Source of the DNA: Marinomonas flavescens
GTDB lineage: Bacteria > Pseudomonadota > Gammaproteobacteria > Pseudomonadales > Marinomonadaceae
Direction of reading: 5' to 3'
Assembly (NCBI RefSeq): GCF_004352835.1
Contig: NZ_SJSB01000001.1
Location: 1-64,000 of the forward strand
DNA: 64,000 bases
The notes under the pieces were generated by a model. That model saw only the letters and a program-made list of their open reading frames with translations. It ran no database searches and was not told the origin of the DNA. Shown here in pieces: positions 25,976-34,036 of the stretch (position 1 is its first letter; each line of letters begins with the position of its first letter). The translations under genes and the position numbers were made by a program.

Positions 25976-26860
25976 TTAAGTGCTTGGCTCGCGACCTTGC
26001 TCGCACACGAAATCTAAAAAGGCTTGGTTCGCTTGAGAGAGATAAGCGCCTTGTCGCCAAGCGATGGCTAAGTCGAGCCAGATAGGCGGATCAAAAGGTC
26101 GAGTGATTAAGTCGTCATCACTTTCGACCACCATACTGAGAAGAGTCGACACACCAAAACCTTGTTGAGTGATGGATTTAATCAGTGGAATTAAGTTTGT
26201 TTCGAAGCCTATCTTGGGGATTTTACCCGTTTCCTTGGCGAGTCTATCTACCACGCGACGATGAAAATAGCCTTCTTTAAACATGACTAATTCTTCGTCA
26301 AAAAAAGCGTCTGGTGTAATGCTATCTAGTTGACTGAAATGATGATCTTTAGCAATGGTGACGCGCATTTCTTCTTTCAGTAGGCGGTGTGTTTCTAAAC
26401 CATTAGGTAAGGTTTCAGCAACGATAACACTTAAATCCAGCTCGCCTTGTTCTAACATCCTTTGCAGCTGCCAAGTACCACCTTCAACGACTTTTAGGTT
26501 AATGGTTGGATGACGGTGACGAAAGGCCATTAGGATCGGAGGGAAATAGTAAGATCCCAGCATACCTGGAATGCCCACACGAACTTCTCCTTGGCTCAAG
26601 CCTTTAAGCTCATTCATTTCTAATAAGGCATCATCGGTGGCTTGGACAATTTTTTCAGCATGCAGCAGGAGGCGTTTGCCTTCATCCGTTAGACTTATTT
26701 TACGATCAGCACGATGGATTAAGGTCAAACCCAATTCTGTTTCTAGTTTTTTGATCGCCATACTGACCGCAGGTTGAGCAACATTTAATTGTTCGGCAGC
26801 TCGTGTGAAACTGGCGGTTTTCGCAATCGCGAGAAGGTACCTTAATGGTTTTATGTCCAT
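25976..26860 (-). CDS. LysR-family transcriptional regulator
   Basis: This 294-residue regulator has the LysR winged helix-turn-helix at residues 1-60 (ASFTRAAEQLNVAQPAVSMAIKKLE spans its core) and a periplasmic-binding-like effector domain from about 88. The start is the ATG at 26860; a TTG directly before it is also in frame. It is divergent from the MFS transporter at 27003 and probably controls it. ATCAATA at 26859-26865 and TATTGAT at 26898-26904 form an inverted repeat that overlaps its own start codon, a plausible autoregulatory site. The effector is unknown. Confidence 0.92.
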   Translation of the reverse strand: MDIKPLRYLLAIAKTASFTRAAEQLNVAQPAVSMAIKKLETELGLTLIHRADRKISLTDEGKRLLLHAEKIVQATDDALLEMNELKGLSQGEVRVGIPGMLGSYYFPPILMAFRHRHPTINLKVVEGGTWQLQRMLEQGELDLSVIVAETLPNGLETHRLLKEEMRVTIAKDHHFSQLDSITPDAFFDEELVMFKEGYFHRRVVDRLAKETGKIPKIGFETNLIPLIKSITQQGFGVSTLLSMVVESDDDLITRPFDPPIWLDLAIAWRQGAYLSQANQAFLDFVCEQGREPST

Positions 26861-27002
26861 CAATATATTTGATCCAATTAATAAATAAGATATATTTTAT
26901 TGATAATTAGACTCAGAGTATAGTGGCCAGCATTATCAGGCATTCAGTGTGTTTTTCTTCTGTGCACTTTCCCTTCAGCACACTAATATCTTGGGGTAGA
27001 AC

Positions 27003-28190
27003 GTGATCGAAGTTGGCAGTAATGTTTTTTGGCGTGGCACGCTCGCATTGGTGATTGGCTCCTTTATGGTATTTGCCAATGTGTATGTTACTCAGCCACT
27101 TTTGCCAATGATTGCCAAGGAATTTAACATTAGTCCTTTGCAAGCGACGGCCAGTTTTACTATTACCACCTTAACCCTAGGGATTTCGTTGTTGTTCTAT
27201 GGACCAATCTCGGATGCCTTTGGTCGAAAGGGTATTATGGTAATGACCATGGTTGGCATCACGCTAACCACCTTATGCCTTTCTTTTGTCCAAAGTTATG
27301 AGTCGCTTTTATTACTGCGCGGGCTTCAAGGATTTTTCTTAGCTGGACTACCCGCTATGGCGGTGGCGTATTTAGGCGATGAATACACTCCTGAGGCATT
27401 GATGGTTGCCGTAGGTCTTTATATAAGCGGAAACACGCTCGGTGGCATCGGTGGACGCTTGATTGGTGGTTTTGTTGGCGAGTGGTTAGGGAGAGCTTCT
27501 ACCTTTGGTGTGATGAGTGTTATTAGTCTTATCTGTATGACCGCGTTTATTATACTGTTGCCTAAGTCTCAAGGTTTTGAACCTAAGCCTTTGCGGGTGT
27601 CACATATTGTTTCTAATATGTTGGGACATTTAAAAAATCGTCGCTTAATTACGTGTTATTTCATCGGCGGCTTTAGCTTTTTTATTTTTATTAATCAGTA
27701 CAGCTATATCACTTTTGTGCTTGAAGAAGCGCCTTACCATTTATCATCCAAATACATTGGCATGTTATTTCTTACCTATTTATCAGGCACACTAGGGTCT
27801 GCTATTTCGGGGCGTTTAGCAAAACGTTGGCCGCAGCCAAATATTATGGTGTTAGGAACCTGTATTTTAATGTTAGGTTCTTTAGTGACCTTAGGGGGGT
27901 CGCTTTGGGCGATTATTTTAGGGTTATTAATTAACAGCTTTGGTTTTTTCTTGTGCCATTCGACAGCCAGTAGTTTTGTCAGTCGTAATGCGAAATTTGC
28001 GAAGGCCAGTGCATCGTCGTTGTATCTCGTTTTTTATTATTTAGGGGCGAGTATCGGCGGTTATTACCTAGACCCCTTTTGGCGAGCGGATGGTTGGTTA
28101 GGTGTGGTAATAGGGTCATGGATTGTATTGGTGTTAGTTGCCTGTGCTGGAGTCAGCCTAATTAGGCTTAATAAATCACAGAGCAATTAA
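27003..28190 (+). CDS. YnfM-like major facilitator superfamily exporter
   Basis: A 395-residue MFS transporter with twelve predicted helices. It resembles E. coli YnfM: FANVYVTQPLLPMIAKEF near the N terminus, then the loop 2-3 motif GPISDAFGRKGIM and GLYISGNTLGGIGGRLIGG near residue 140. Members are drug-H+ antiporter-like exporters, sometimes annotated as arabinose efflux permeases. It starts with GTG at 27003 after GGGG. The divergent LysR gene 143 bases away is its likely regulator. The exported compound is unknown. Confidence 0.88.
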   Translation: MIEVGSNVFWRGTLALVIGSFMVFANVYVTQPLLPMIAKEFNISPLQATASFTITTLTLGISLLFYGPISDAFGRKGIMVMTMVGITLTTLCLSFVQSYESLLLLRGLQGFFLAGLPAMAVAYLGDEYTPEALMVAVGLYISGNTLGGIGGRLIGGFVGEWLGRASTFGVMSVISLICMTAFIILLPKSQGFEPKPLRVSHIVSNMLGHLKNRRLITCYFIGGFSFFIFINQYSYITFVLEEAPYHLSSKYIGMLFLTYLSGTLGSAISGRLAKRWPQPNIMVLGTCILMLGSLVTLGGSLWAIILGLLINSFGFFLCHSTASSFVSRNAKFAKASASSLYLVFYYLGASIGGYYLDPFWRADGWLGVVIGSWIVLVLVACAGVSLIRLNKSQSN

Positions 28191-28381
28191 TGTATTCGAT
28201 TACTTTAATGTGCTTCTTCAGCGTTATCTTTCCCTGTTATTTGCGGAAAGTCTTCTTTGTTATATCGTGATATCGCCTTGTATATGACGTACTCTAATGG
28301 ACTTATTAATAAAAATTATTTTAAAGTAATTTCTACTTTATTATTTCTCTTGTCTTATTCCTTAATTTTAGGAGCTCAGTA

Positions 28382-29944
28382 ATGGATGTTTTGTCCTCAT
28401 TAGCTACGTTCACCATTCATTGGGGGGCTATTCTTTTTCTCTTTTTATTATTAGCAGCCGTTGTTTCTATTGGTGTTATGTATTGGGTCGATGTACATCA
28501 AACCGCGCATACGATTCGTCGAAATTATCCTGTGGTTGGTCGTTTTCGCTACGCTTTTGAGCATTTAGGAGAGTTTTTTCGCCAGTACTTTTTTGCCTTA
28601 GATCGTGAGGAGAGACCGTTTGACCGAGCGGAGCGTTCATGGGCTTATCGAGCGGCCAAGAAAGTCGATACGACGATTGCTTTTGGCTCGACACGATCGT
28701 TAGACACACCGGGGGATATTTTTTTCCTCCACTGTGCATTCCCAACATTAGACGAAGATGCGGTTCAAGCGAAAGAGATTTGCATCGGAGAATTTACCGC
28801 TAAGAAACCTTATCGCACTAATTCTGTGGTTAATATTTCTGGTATGAGCTTCGGCGCCTTATCCAAACCAGCGGTACAAGCTTTATCTCGAGGCGCTCGA
28901 AAAGCGGGTATTTGGATGAATACTGGCGAGGGTGGTTTGTCGCCTTATCATTTAGAAGGTGGTTGTGATTTGGTCTTCCAAATAGGCACTGCAAAATATG
29001 GTGTTCGTAATGATGAGGGGCATTTAGACGACAGTAAATTGGCCAAAATTGCGGAACACCCAACGGTTCGCATGATTGAAATTAAAATGAGTCAAGGTGC
29101 TAAACCGGGTAAAGGGGGAATGCTACCTGGTGCTAAAGTGACTGAAGAAATTGCACATACTAGGGGTATTCCAGTAGGTCGGGATTCAATTAGCCCTAAT
29201 GGTCATACGGACATTAAGTCAATCGACGATTTATTAAACATGATTCATCATGTTCGTACCGTTACCTCGAAACCCGTTGGCTTTAAAATGGTGGTAGGGG
29301 ATTTAGGCTTTTTTGAAAAAATGTGTGAATTGATCCATAAAAAAGGCATCGATTATTGCCCAGATTTTATTACCATTGATAGCGCAGATGGCGGCACTGG
29401 CGCGGCACCTCAACCTTTAATGGATTATGTCGGCATGCAGCTACGAGAAAGTTTACCTTTAGTGGTAAATATCATCACCTCATATGGGCTGCGTCGATAC
29501 ATTAAAATCATCTCGTCAGGCAAGCTTGTGGTGCCAGGTAAAGCGGCTTGGGCACTTAGTGCCGGTGCTGACTTTATTGTAACGGCGCGTGGCTTCTTGT
29601 TTTCACTAGGGTGTATTCAAGCGCTACAGTGCAATAAGAACACTTGTCCTACGGGCATTACAACGCATAACCCAGATTTACAAAAAGGCTTAATGCCTCA
29701 AGAAAAGTCTGAGCGAGTTGCTAATTACGCCGATGGTTTACTCCACGGTATTGGTTTAATCGCCCATTCTTGTGGTGTGAAAGAGCCAAGAGAACTAAAC
29801 CGCTCCCATGTACGTATTATTGAAAATCAGAGCCGTTCACATCTTTTCTCTGAAGTGAATCCTATGCCACACGTTAGGCCTGAGTTCATTAACATGGTTG
29901 GCTTTCAAGATGAATCCGTGTCAGCTGAAGAGCGATTACAGTAG
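28382..29944 (+). CDS. Membrane-anchored FMN-binding glutamate synthase-like protein
   Basis: This 520-residue protein is a stand-alone homologue of the FMN and iron-sulfur domain of glutamate synthase (GltB central domain). One transmembrane helix lies at residues 14-34, and the barrel contains SGMSFGALSKPAVQALSRGA, GEGGLSPYH, the SADGGTGAAP loop and a cysteine cluster (CIQALQCNKNTCPTGI) near 418-432 for a 3Fe-4S cluster. It has no glutamine amidotransferase domain, so it is unlikely to be a complete glutamate synthase. Reported roles vary and the substrate is unknown. AGGAG lies 8 bases upstream. A small VOC-like gene follows after 9 bases. Confidence 0.86.
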   Translation: MDVLSSLATFTIHWGAILFLFLLLAAVVSIGVMYWVDVHQTAHTIRRNYPVVGRFRYAFEHLGEFFRQYFFALDREERPFDRAERSWAYRAAKKVDTTIAFGSTRSLDTPGDIFFLHCAFPTLDEDAVQAKEICIGEFTAKKPYRTNSVVNISGMSFGALSKPAVQALSRGARKAGIWMNTGEGGLSPYHLEGGCDLVFQIGTAKYGVRNDEGHLDDSKLAKIAEHPTVRMIEIKMSQGAKPGKGGMLPGAKVTEEIAHTRGIPVGRDSISPNGHTDIKSIDDLLNMIHHVRTVTSKPVGFKMVVGDLGFFEKMCELIHKKGIDYCPDFITIDSADGGTGAAPQPLMDYVGMQLRESLPLVVNIITSYGLRRYIKIISSGKLVVPGKAAWALSAGADFIVTARGFLFSLGCIQALQCNKNTCPTGITTHNPDLQKGLMPQEKSERVANYADGLLHGIGLIAHSCGVKEPRELNRSHVRIIENQSRSHLFSEVNPMPHVRPEFINMVGFQDESVSAEERLQ

Positions 29945-29953
29945 AGGGACAGA

Positions 29954-30313
29954 ATGAAACAGCACACTATTTTTGTTGCTAATGTAAGTGATGCAGCCGC
30001 TTATTATGGGGCTGTCTTTGGGCTTGTTGTTGAAAGTGAAGAGGGTCACCTAGATGGGCAAGTTCGATTGTCCTCTAAACGCTCTGAAAACCTAAACGCT
30101 CAGCTTGTGCTTGTTGAACATGAGAAAGCCCCGGAAGCCTCTTTATCCAATAAATCGGCGCAGACGATCGAATGGTATAGCTCTCAATTTTGGGAGGATT
30201 ACCATAATTTTCCGGCATTCGGAGTCGTGTTTGAAACATTGCCTAAAGATCAGAATAATCAGAACCATGTCATCTTCTTTGATGCTTATGGTGTGCAATG
30301 GGCTTTGAAGTAA
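29954..30313 (+). CDS. Small VOC (glyoxalase-fold) protein
   Basis: The 119-residue protein looks like one vicinal-oxygen-chelate domain. DAAAYYGAVFGLVVESEEG at residues 13-31 matches the first beta-alpha unit, and VIFFDAYGVQWALK closes the fold. The usual His and Glu metal ligands are not obvious: the first-strand His is a Val in IFVANV, and the final Glu of the family is replaced. It could therefore be a binding protein and not a metalloenzyme. It follows the FMN protein by 9 bases and is probably co-transcribed with it. Function unknown. Confidence 0.72.
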   Translation: MKQHTIFVANVSDAAAYYGAVFGLVVESEEGHLDGQVRLSSKRSENLNAQLVLVEHEKAPEASLSNKSAQTIEWYSSQFWEDYHNFPAFGVVFETLPKDQNNQNHVIFFDAYGVQWALK

Positions 30314-30413
30314 ACGGTTGAGTCTATTTTTGACTGGCGCCATTAGCAAGATAAAGAAGTCGGTGTTTACTTTTTAGGTCAGTACTGTATTTTCTAGCAG
30401 AGTCTATTTTATT

Positions 30414-30446
30414 AATGGCTGCGTTTTTGACGTAGCCATTTCTTTT
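30414..30446 (+). terminator. Terminator hairpin just upstream of the second VOC gene
   Basis: AATGGCTGCG pairs with CGTAGCCATT (one mismatch) and is followed by TTCTTTT. It ends only a few bases before the ribosome binding site of the gene at 30460, so it may end the upstream operon or act as an attenuator for the next one. Confidence 0.65.
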
Positions 30447-30459
30447 GCTAGGAGCCGCT

Positions 30460-30873
30460 ATGACTGCTTTATTTCATTATGCGTATCATGTGACATCACT
30501 GGACGCGACTCGGGATTTTTATACACAGGTATTGGGATGCACCGAAGGGCGTAGTACAGATACTTGGGTAGATTTCGACTTTTATGGTCATCAATTATCA
30601 CTTCATTTAGGCACGCCCAGCCCTATCTCAAATACCGGAAAAGTGGGTGATCATCTTGTTCCCATGCCTCATTTTGGTTTGATACTAGCGCTCGATGAAT
30701 GGCAAAAAGTGGCTAAACGACTAACCGAAGCTAATGTGCCTTTTGACCTTGCGCCTAGCGTTCGATTTGCCGGTTTGCCAGGCGAACAATGGACGATGTT
30801 TTTTAAAGATCCGAGTGGCAATGCCATTGAATTAAAAGGCTTTAAAGATCTAGCTCAGGTATACGCGAAATGA
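30460..30873 (+). CDS. VOC-family dioxygenase/glyoxalase-like protein
   Basis: A 137-residue protein of two beta-alpha-beta-beta-beta units. It opens FHYAYHVTSLDATRDFYTQVLGC, with His9 as a candidate metal ligand, and ends with FKDPSGNAIELKGF, where Glu is the classic last ligand. LSLHLG in the middle supplies another His. This pattern fits a dioxygenase-like extradiol or glyoxalase-family enzyme. The ATG at 30460 follows AGGAG at 5-base spacing. It overlaps the next gene by 4 bases (ATGA), so it is coupled to the hydroxyacid dehydrogenase. Confidence 0.87.
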   Translation: MTALFHYAYHVTSLDATRDFYTQVLGCTEGRSTDTWVDFDFYGHQLSLHLGTPSPISNTGKVGDHLVPMPHFGLILALDEWQKVAKRLTEANVPFDLAPSVRFAGLPGEQWTMFFKDPSGNAIELKGFKDLAQVYAK

Positions 30874-31802
30874 TTCCATTTGTCAGTCGTGCTTCACAAA
30901 CCGAGCAAGATGCGTGGATAGCCACGCTTTCTAAGGCCTTGCCAGAAGAAGTGATCGTCGCTTTTGAGACGCTTAGTTGTGAGCAAAAGCAAGCTTGTGA
31001 TGTTGCTATAGTGGCGAATCCTAATCCAGCGTCATTGCTCGAACTTCCTAATTTGAAATGGGTTCACAGTGTTTGGGCTGGGGTTGAGGGTATGATTGCA
31101 GAACTTGATTCTCCAAATTTTTCAATTGTCCGTTTGGTGGATCCGCAGTTAGCCAAAACAATGTCTGAAGCGGTCTTAGCGTGGAGTTTGTTTCTGCATC
31201 GTGACATGCCTACGTACCAAGCACAGCAAAGCCGTAAGGAATGGCATCAACGAGCTATGGTTCGCGCTCAGGATCGCCGCATTGGTGTATTGGGGTTAGG
31301 GGAGCTAGGGAAAACCAGTGCGCTACGCCTCAAAGAGAATGGCTTTACTGTCGCAGGTTGGAGTCGGAGTGCAAAAAATATTACAAGTATTCAGTGTTTT
31401 GATGGTGAGCAAGGGCTTTATAAGCTGTTACAGCAGAGTGATATTCTTGTTTGTTTACTACCGTTGACGGATCAAACTAGAGGACTTTTGAATAAAACAA
31501 CGCTTGCTTGTTTACCCAAAAATGCGAGTATTATTAACTTCGCCCGTGGTGCTATTATTGATGATGCGGCCTTATTGGCAGCGTTGAATCAAAACATTAA
31601 CCATGCTGTTTTAGATGTGTTTTCTCAAGAACCTTTGTCATCAAAAAACGGATATTGGGAGCATCCTCAAGTAAGTGTATTGCCTCATATTTCGGCACCG
31701 ACTCACCCAGATAGCGCCAGTCAGATTGTCGCAAACCATATTCGAACTTATCGAGAGTTTGGCACAGTGCCACAAGCTGTTGTCCTTCCCCGAGGCTATT
31801 AG
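30870..31802 (+). CDS. GhrA-like D-2-hydroxyacid dehydrogenase
   Basis: This 310-residue NAD(P)H-dependent enzyme resembles glyoxylate/hydroxypyruvate reductase A. The nucleotide-binding motif is GVLGLGELGKTSA near residues 138-150, and the catalytic triad is Arg at about 225 (ARGAIID), Glu at about 254 (SQEPL) and His at about 273 (LPHISAPTHP). E. coli GhrA has the same order and length. It would reduce glyoxylate or hydroxypyruvate, or a related 2-oxoacid. It is coupled to the VOC gene, and a CHMI-like isomerase lies 86 bases downstream. Confidence 0.88.
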   Translation: MIPFVSRASQTEQDAWIATLSKALPEEVIVAFETLSCEQKQACDVAIVANPNPASLLELPNLKWVHSVWAGVEGMIAELDSPNFSIVRLVDPQLAKTMSEAVLAWSLFLHRDMPTYQAQQSRKEWHQRAMVRAQDRRIGVLGLGELGKTSALRLKENGFTVAGWSRSAKNITSIQCFDGEQGLYKLLQQSDILVCLLPLTDQTRGLLNKTTLACLPKNASIINFARGAIIDDAALLAALNQNINHAVLDVFSQEPLSSKNGYWEHPQVSVLPHISAPTHPDSASQIVANHIRTYREFGTVPQAVVLPRGY

Positions 31803-31888
31803 GCTGATATGAGCTTGTTTTGGGTGTCTTTCTAGAAGCGCTTTATTAAAAAAATTAACACAAAAAATGTAAATAAAAGAGAAGTGAA

Positions 31889-32236
31889 ATGCCGCATTGT
31901 ATTATTGAATATAGCCAAAACCTAGACCAAGAAGTGCCCCCTGCGGATTGGTTGGAAACGGTTAAGGTTGCGTGTCTAGCGTCTGGGCTTTTTGATGAAT
32001 CAGACATTAAATTGCGCGGCTTTCCCTATAAGAATTTTATGACGGCAGGAAAGGAAGATGCGTTTGTTCATGTCACTATTCGTATGTTGTCTGGTAGGAC
32101 AGTTGAGCAGAAAAGAGCACTCTCTCATCTCGTATTGGAAGCACTAACGCAGTTTTCTTTAGTGGACGTTAGCTTTACGGTTGAAGTCTGTGAAATGGAA
32201 CGCGATACTTACGCCCGCAAAGTCATTCTATCTTAA
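31889..32236 (+). CDS. 5-carboxymethyl-2-hydroxymuconate isomerase-family protein
   Basis: The 115-residue protein keeps the tautomerase-fold CHMI signature: processed N-terminal Pro (MPHCIIEYSQNL), GFPYKNFMTAGKEDAFVHVTIRML in two consecutive motifs, and the C-terminal VEVCEMERDTYARK. CHMI (HpaF) acts in homoprotocatechuate degradation, using Pro1 as the catalytic base. No other hpa genes are here, so an aromatic pathway is not shown. It may act on a product of the neighbouring dehydrogenase or simply be a stand-alone tautomerase. Confidence 0.88.
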   Translation: MPHCIIEYSQNLDQEVPPADWLETVKVACLASGLFDESDIKLRGFPYKNFMTAGKEDAFVHVTIRMLSGRTVEQKRALSHLVLEALTQFSLVDVSFTVEVCEMERDTYARKVILS

Positions 32237-32286
32237 TCAAGATGCACTAGCTTAATGGCTGTTGCTATAGGGTAAGGAAATATATC

Positions 32287-33354
32287 ATGAAAGTTATGTT
32301 GTTATGGGCGCTATTTTTTCCAGCGATACTTTACGCTCAAGTTGATACAAGTGTGCCATCTAACGACAGTACCGCATCAGTAGATGATCGTACTATGTTA
32401 AACAATGATGGCACCAAGATGTCTTCAAGTATGACGACAGACGATCAGGGTGGTTCTCAGGATGTTAATAATACCGAGAATGTTAATAATACTGAGAGCT
32501 ATACGCCTGAAGAGCCTAAAGTGCCTGAACCGACTTCCAAACGGGCGCAAGAAGCGGATGGACTTTTACAGCAACGCGCGTCACGAGAAGTCTCCACGTC
32601 CAACAACCCTTTTGTTTTGACACCACATCGACCTAATTATTTTTTACCGATAACATTTAATCCTCATCCGAATGAAAGCGCTTTTTTAGGTGATAAAGCG
32701 AACAATGAAGACCTAGATAAAGTGGAATTTAAGTTTCAACTTAGCTTTAAATTTCCTGTCGCGTATAACATTGTTGGTAGGAATACGAGCTTGTGGTTTG
32801 CCTATACACAGCAATCCTATTGGCAGGCCTATAATGGCGCGATCTCGGCTCCTTTTCGCGATACTAACTATGAGCCTGAAGTTTTCATTGTTACTCAGCC
32901 AAAAAGTGGTTTTTTGAATATAAAGCCTAGCAATATCAGTTATGGTTTTGACCATCAATCTAATGGTCAGTCTGATCCCTTATCGCGCTCTTGGAATCGT
33001 CTCTATGTTGATTTTACGTTTGAAGATGGGAATACGGCTTATTCGATAAAGCCTTGGTACCGTATTCCTGAAAGTAAGGACGAAGACGATAATCCGAATA
33101 TAGAAAAATATTTTGGTTATGGCGAATTTAGAGTATTTCATGCCATTGATGATTACAGTATTGATGTAATGCTGCGTAATAACCTTCGCTCTTCTGAGAA
33201 TAAAGGGGCGGTAGAGGTTGGCTTTACTTTTCCTCTGTGGGGAAAATCGAGAGGTTATGTTCAGTACTTTAATGGCTATGGTCAGTCCCTTCTTGGCTAC
33301 GATCAGTCGTCTCAAACACTGGGTGTCGGCATTATGCTTACTAACTGGTTTTAA
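32287..33354 (+). CDS. pldA: Outer-membrane phospholipase A
   Basis: PldA hydrolyses phospholipids mislocalised to the outer leaflet. The 355-residue precursor has a signal peptide cleaved near residue 17 (ILYAQ). The catalytic set sits in YGFDHQSNGQSDPLSRSWNR: His223, Ser225 and Asn237, with the same spacing as His142, Ser144 and Asn156 of the E. coli enzyme. The C terminus ends in an aromatic residue (NWF), typical of beta-barrels. Between signal peptide and barrel there is an unusual 80-residue Ser/Asn/Thr/Asp-rich stretch with a VNNTE repeat, making it about 65 residues longer than the E. coli protein. Confidence 0.93.
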   Translation: MKVMLLWALFFPAILYAQVDTSVPSNDSTASVDDRTMLNNDGTKMSSSMTTDDQGGSQDVNNTENVNNTESYTPEEPKVPEPTSKRAQEADGLLQQRASREVSTSNNPFVLTPHRPNYFLPITFNPHPNESAFLGDKANNEDLDKVEFKFQLSFKFPVAYNIVGRNTSLWFAYTQQSYWQAYNGAISAPFRDTNYEPEVFIVTQPKSGFLNIKPSNISYGFDHQSNGQSDPLSRSWNRLYVDFTFEDGNTAYSIKPWYRIPESKDEDDNPNIEKYFGYGEFRVFHAIDDYSIDVMLRNNLRSSENKGAVEVGFTFPLWGKSRGYVQYFNGYGQSLLGYDQSSQTLGVGIMLTNWF

Positions 33355-33402
33355 CTTCTCACCACCAATCTATTGGTAAATGAGTTTCTACAAAACAACT
33401 TT

Positions 33403-33433
33403 AACGCCTTGCTGATCAGCAGGGCGTTTTTTC
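33403..33433 (+). terminator. Intrinsic terminator after pldA
   Basis: AACGCCTTGCTG pairs with CAGCAGGGCGTT with almost no loop (AT), followed by T6. Confidence 0.88.
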
Positions 33434-33520
33434 ATCGTCATAAAGTTGTCATGTAACTGCAGTCTAAATGACATTTGACTATCTTATGTTGAAAGCATGT
33501 TCAACCAGAAAGGTGGTGAA

Positions 33521-34036
33521 ATGAATATTCTTCAAAATATACACGCTGTCGATGTACATGCTTTTTATTGGTGTATGGCACGTAAACATCGCATTGCCAT
33601 GGCAAGAGTAAGTCGAGCGATTTCTTTTAGTGCCGATGGGCCGCTTTATGTTCTGATCGCGTTTTCATTATGGGTCTTTGGGTTCGAGACCTTGGCTTAC
33701 GCCATCGTGCTGGGTTTTATTCTTGAGCGTTGTGCATATCTTATTTTAAAGCGAGGTTTTAAGCGTAATCGCCCAGAAGAGGCTCTGGATAACTTTAAAA
33801 GCTTTATTGTGCCATCTGACCAGTTTTCATTTCCTTCTGGGCACACTTCAGGGGCTTTTTTTATCGCTTATTGTTTGAATGAAGCGTTTCCTGATTTTGG
33901 GCTTTATCTTTATATTTGGGCTGCACAAGTTGGCTTGTCGCGTATTTTTCTCGGCGTTCATTTTCCTACGGATACCGTGATGGGCGCCTTGCTTGGCTCT
34001 GGTTGTGCGGCATTAATGATTGGGGTTTTAGTATGA
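33521..34036 (+). CDS. PAP2-family phosphatase coupled to a glycosyltransferase
   Basis: A 171-residue inner-membrane phosphatase with the motifs K-x6-RP (KRGFKRNRP), PSGH (SFPSGHTSGAFF) and SR-x5-H-x3-D (SRIFLGVHFPTD). I start it at 33521, where AGGTGGTGA precedes the ATG; an in-frame start at 33497 lacks a site. It overlaps the glycosyltransferase start by 4 bases, so the products are made in step. The tight pairing suggests a lipid phosphate (phosphatidic acid or an isoprenoid phosphate) dephosphorylated before or after glycosylation. That is inference from context. Confidence 0.89.
   Translation: MNILQNIHAVDVHAFYWCMARKHRIAMARVSRAISFSADGPLYVLIAFSLWVFGFETLAYAIVLGFILERCAYLILKRGFKRNRPEEALDNFKSFIVPSDQFSFPSGHTSGAFFIAYCLNEAFPDFGLYLYIWAAQVGLSRIFLGVHFPTDTVMGALLGSGCAALMIGVLV

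Noticed and set aside
31889-32236. Homoprotocatechuate degradation cluster based on the CHMI-like gene
   Set aside because: No HpaD, HpaE, HpaG or HpaH homologues are nearby.
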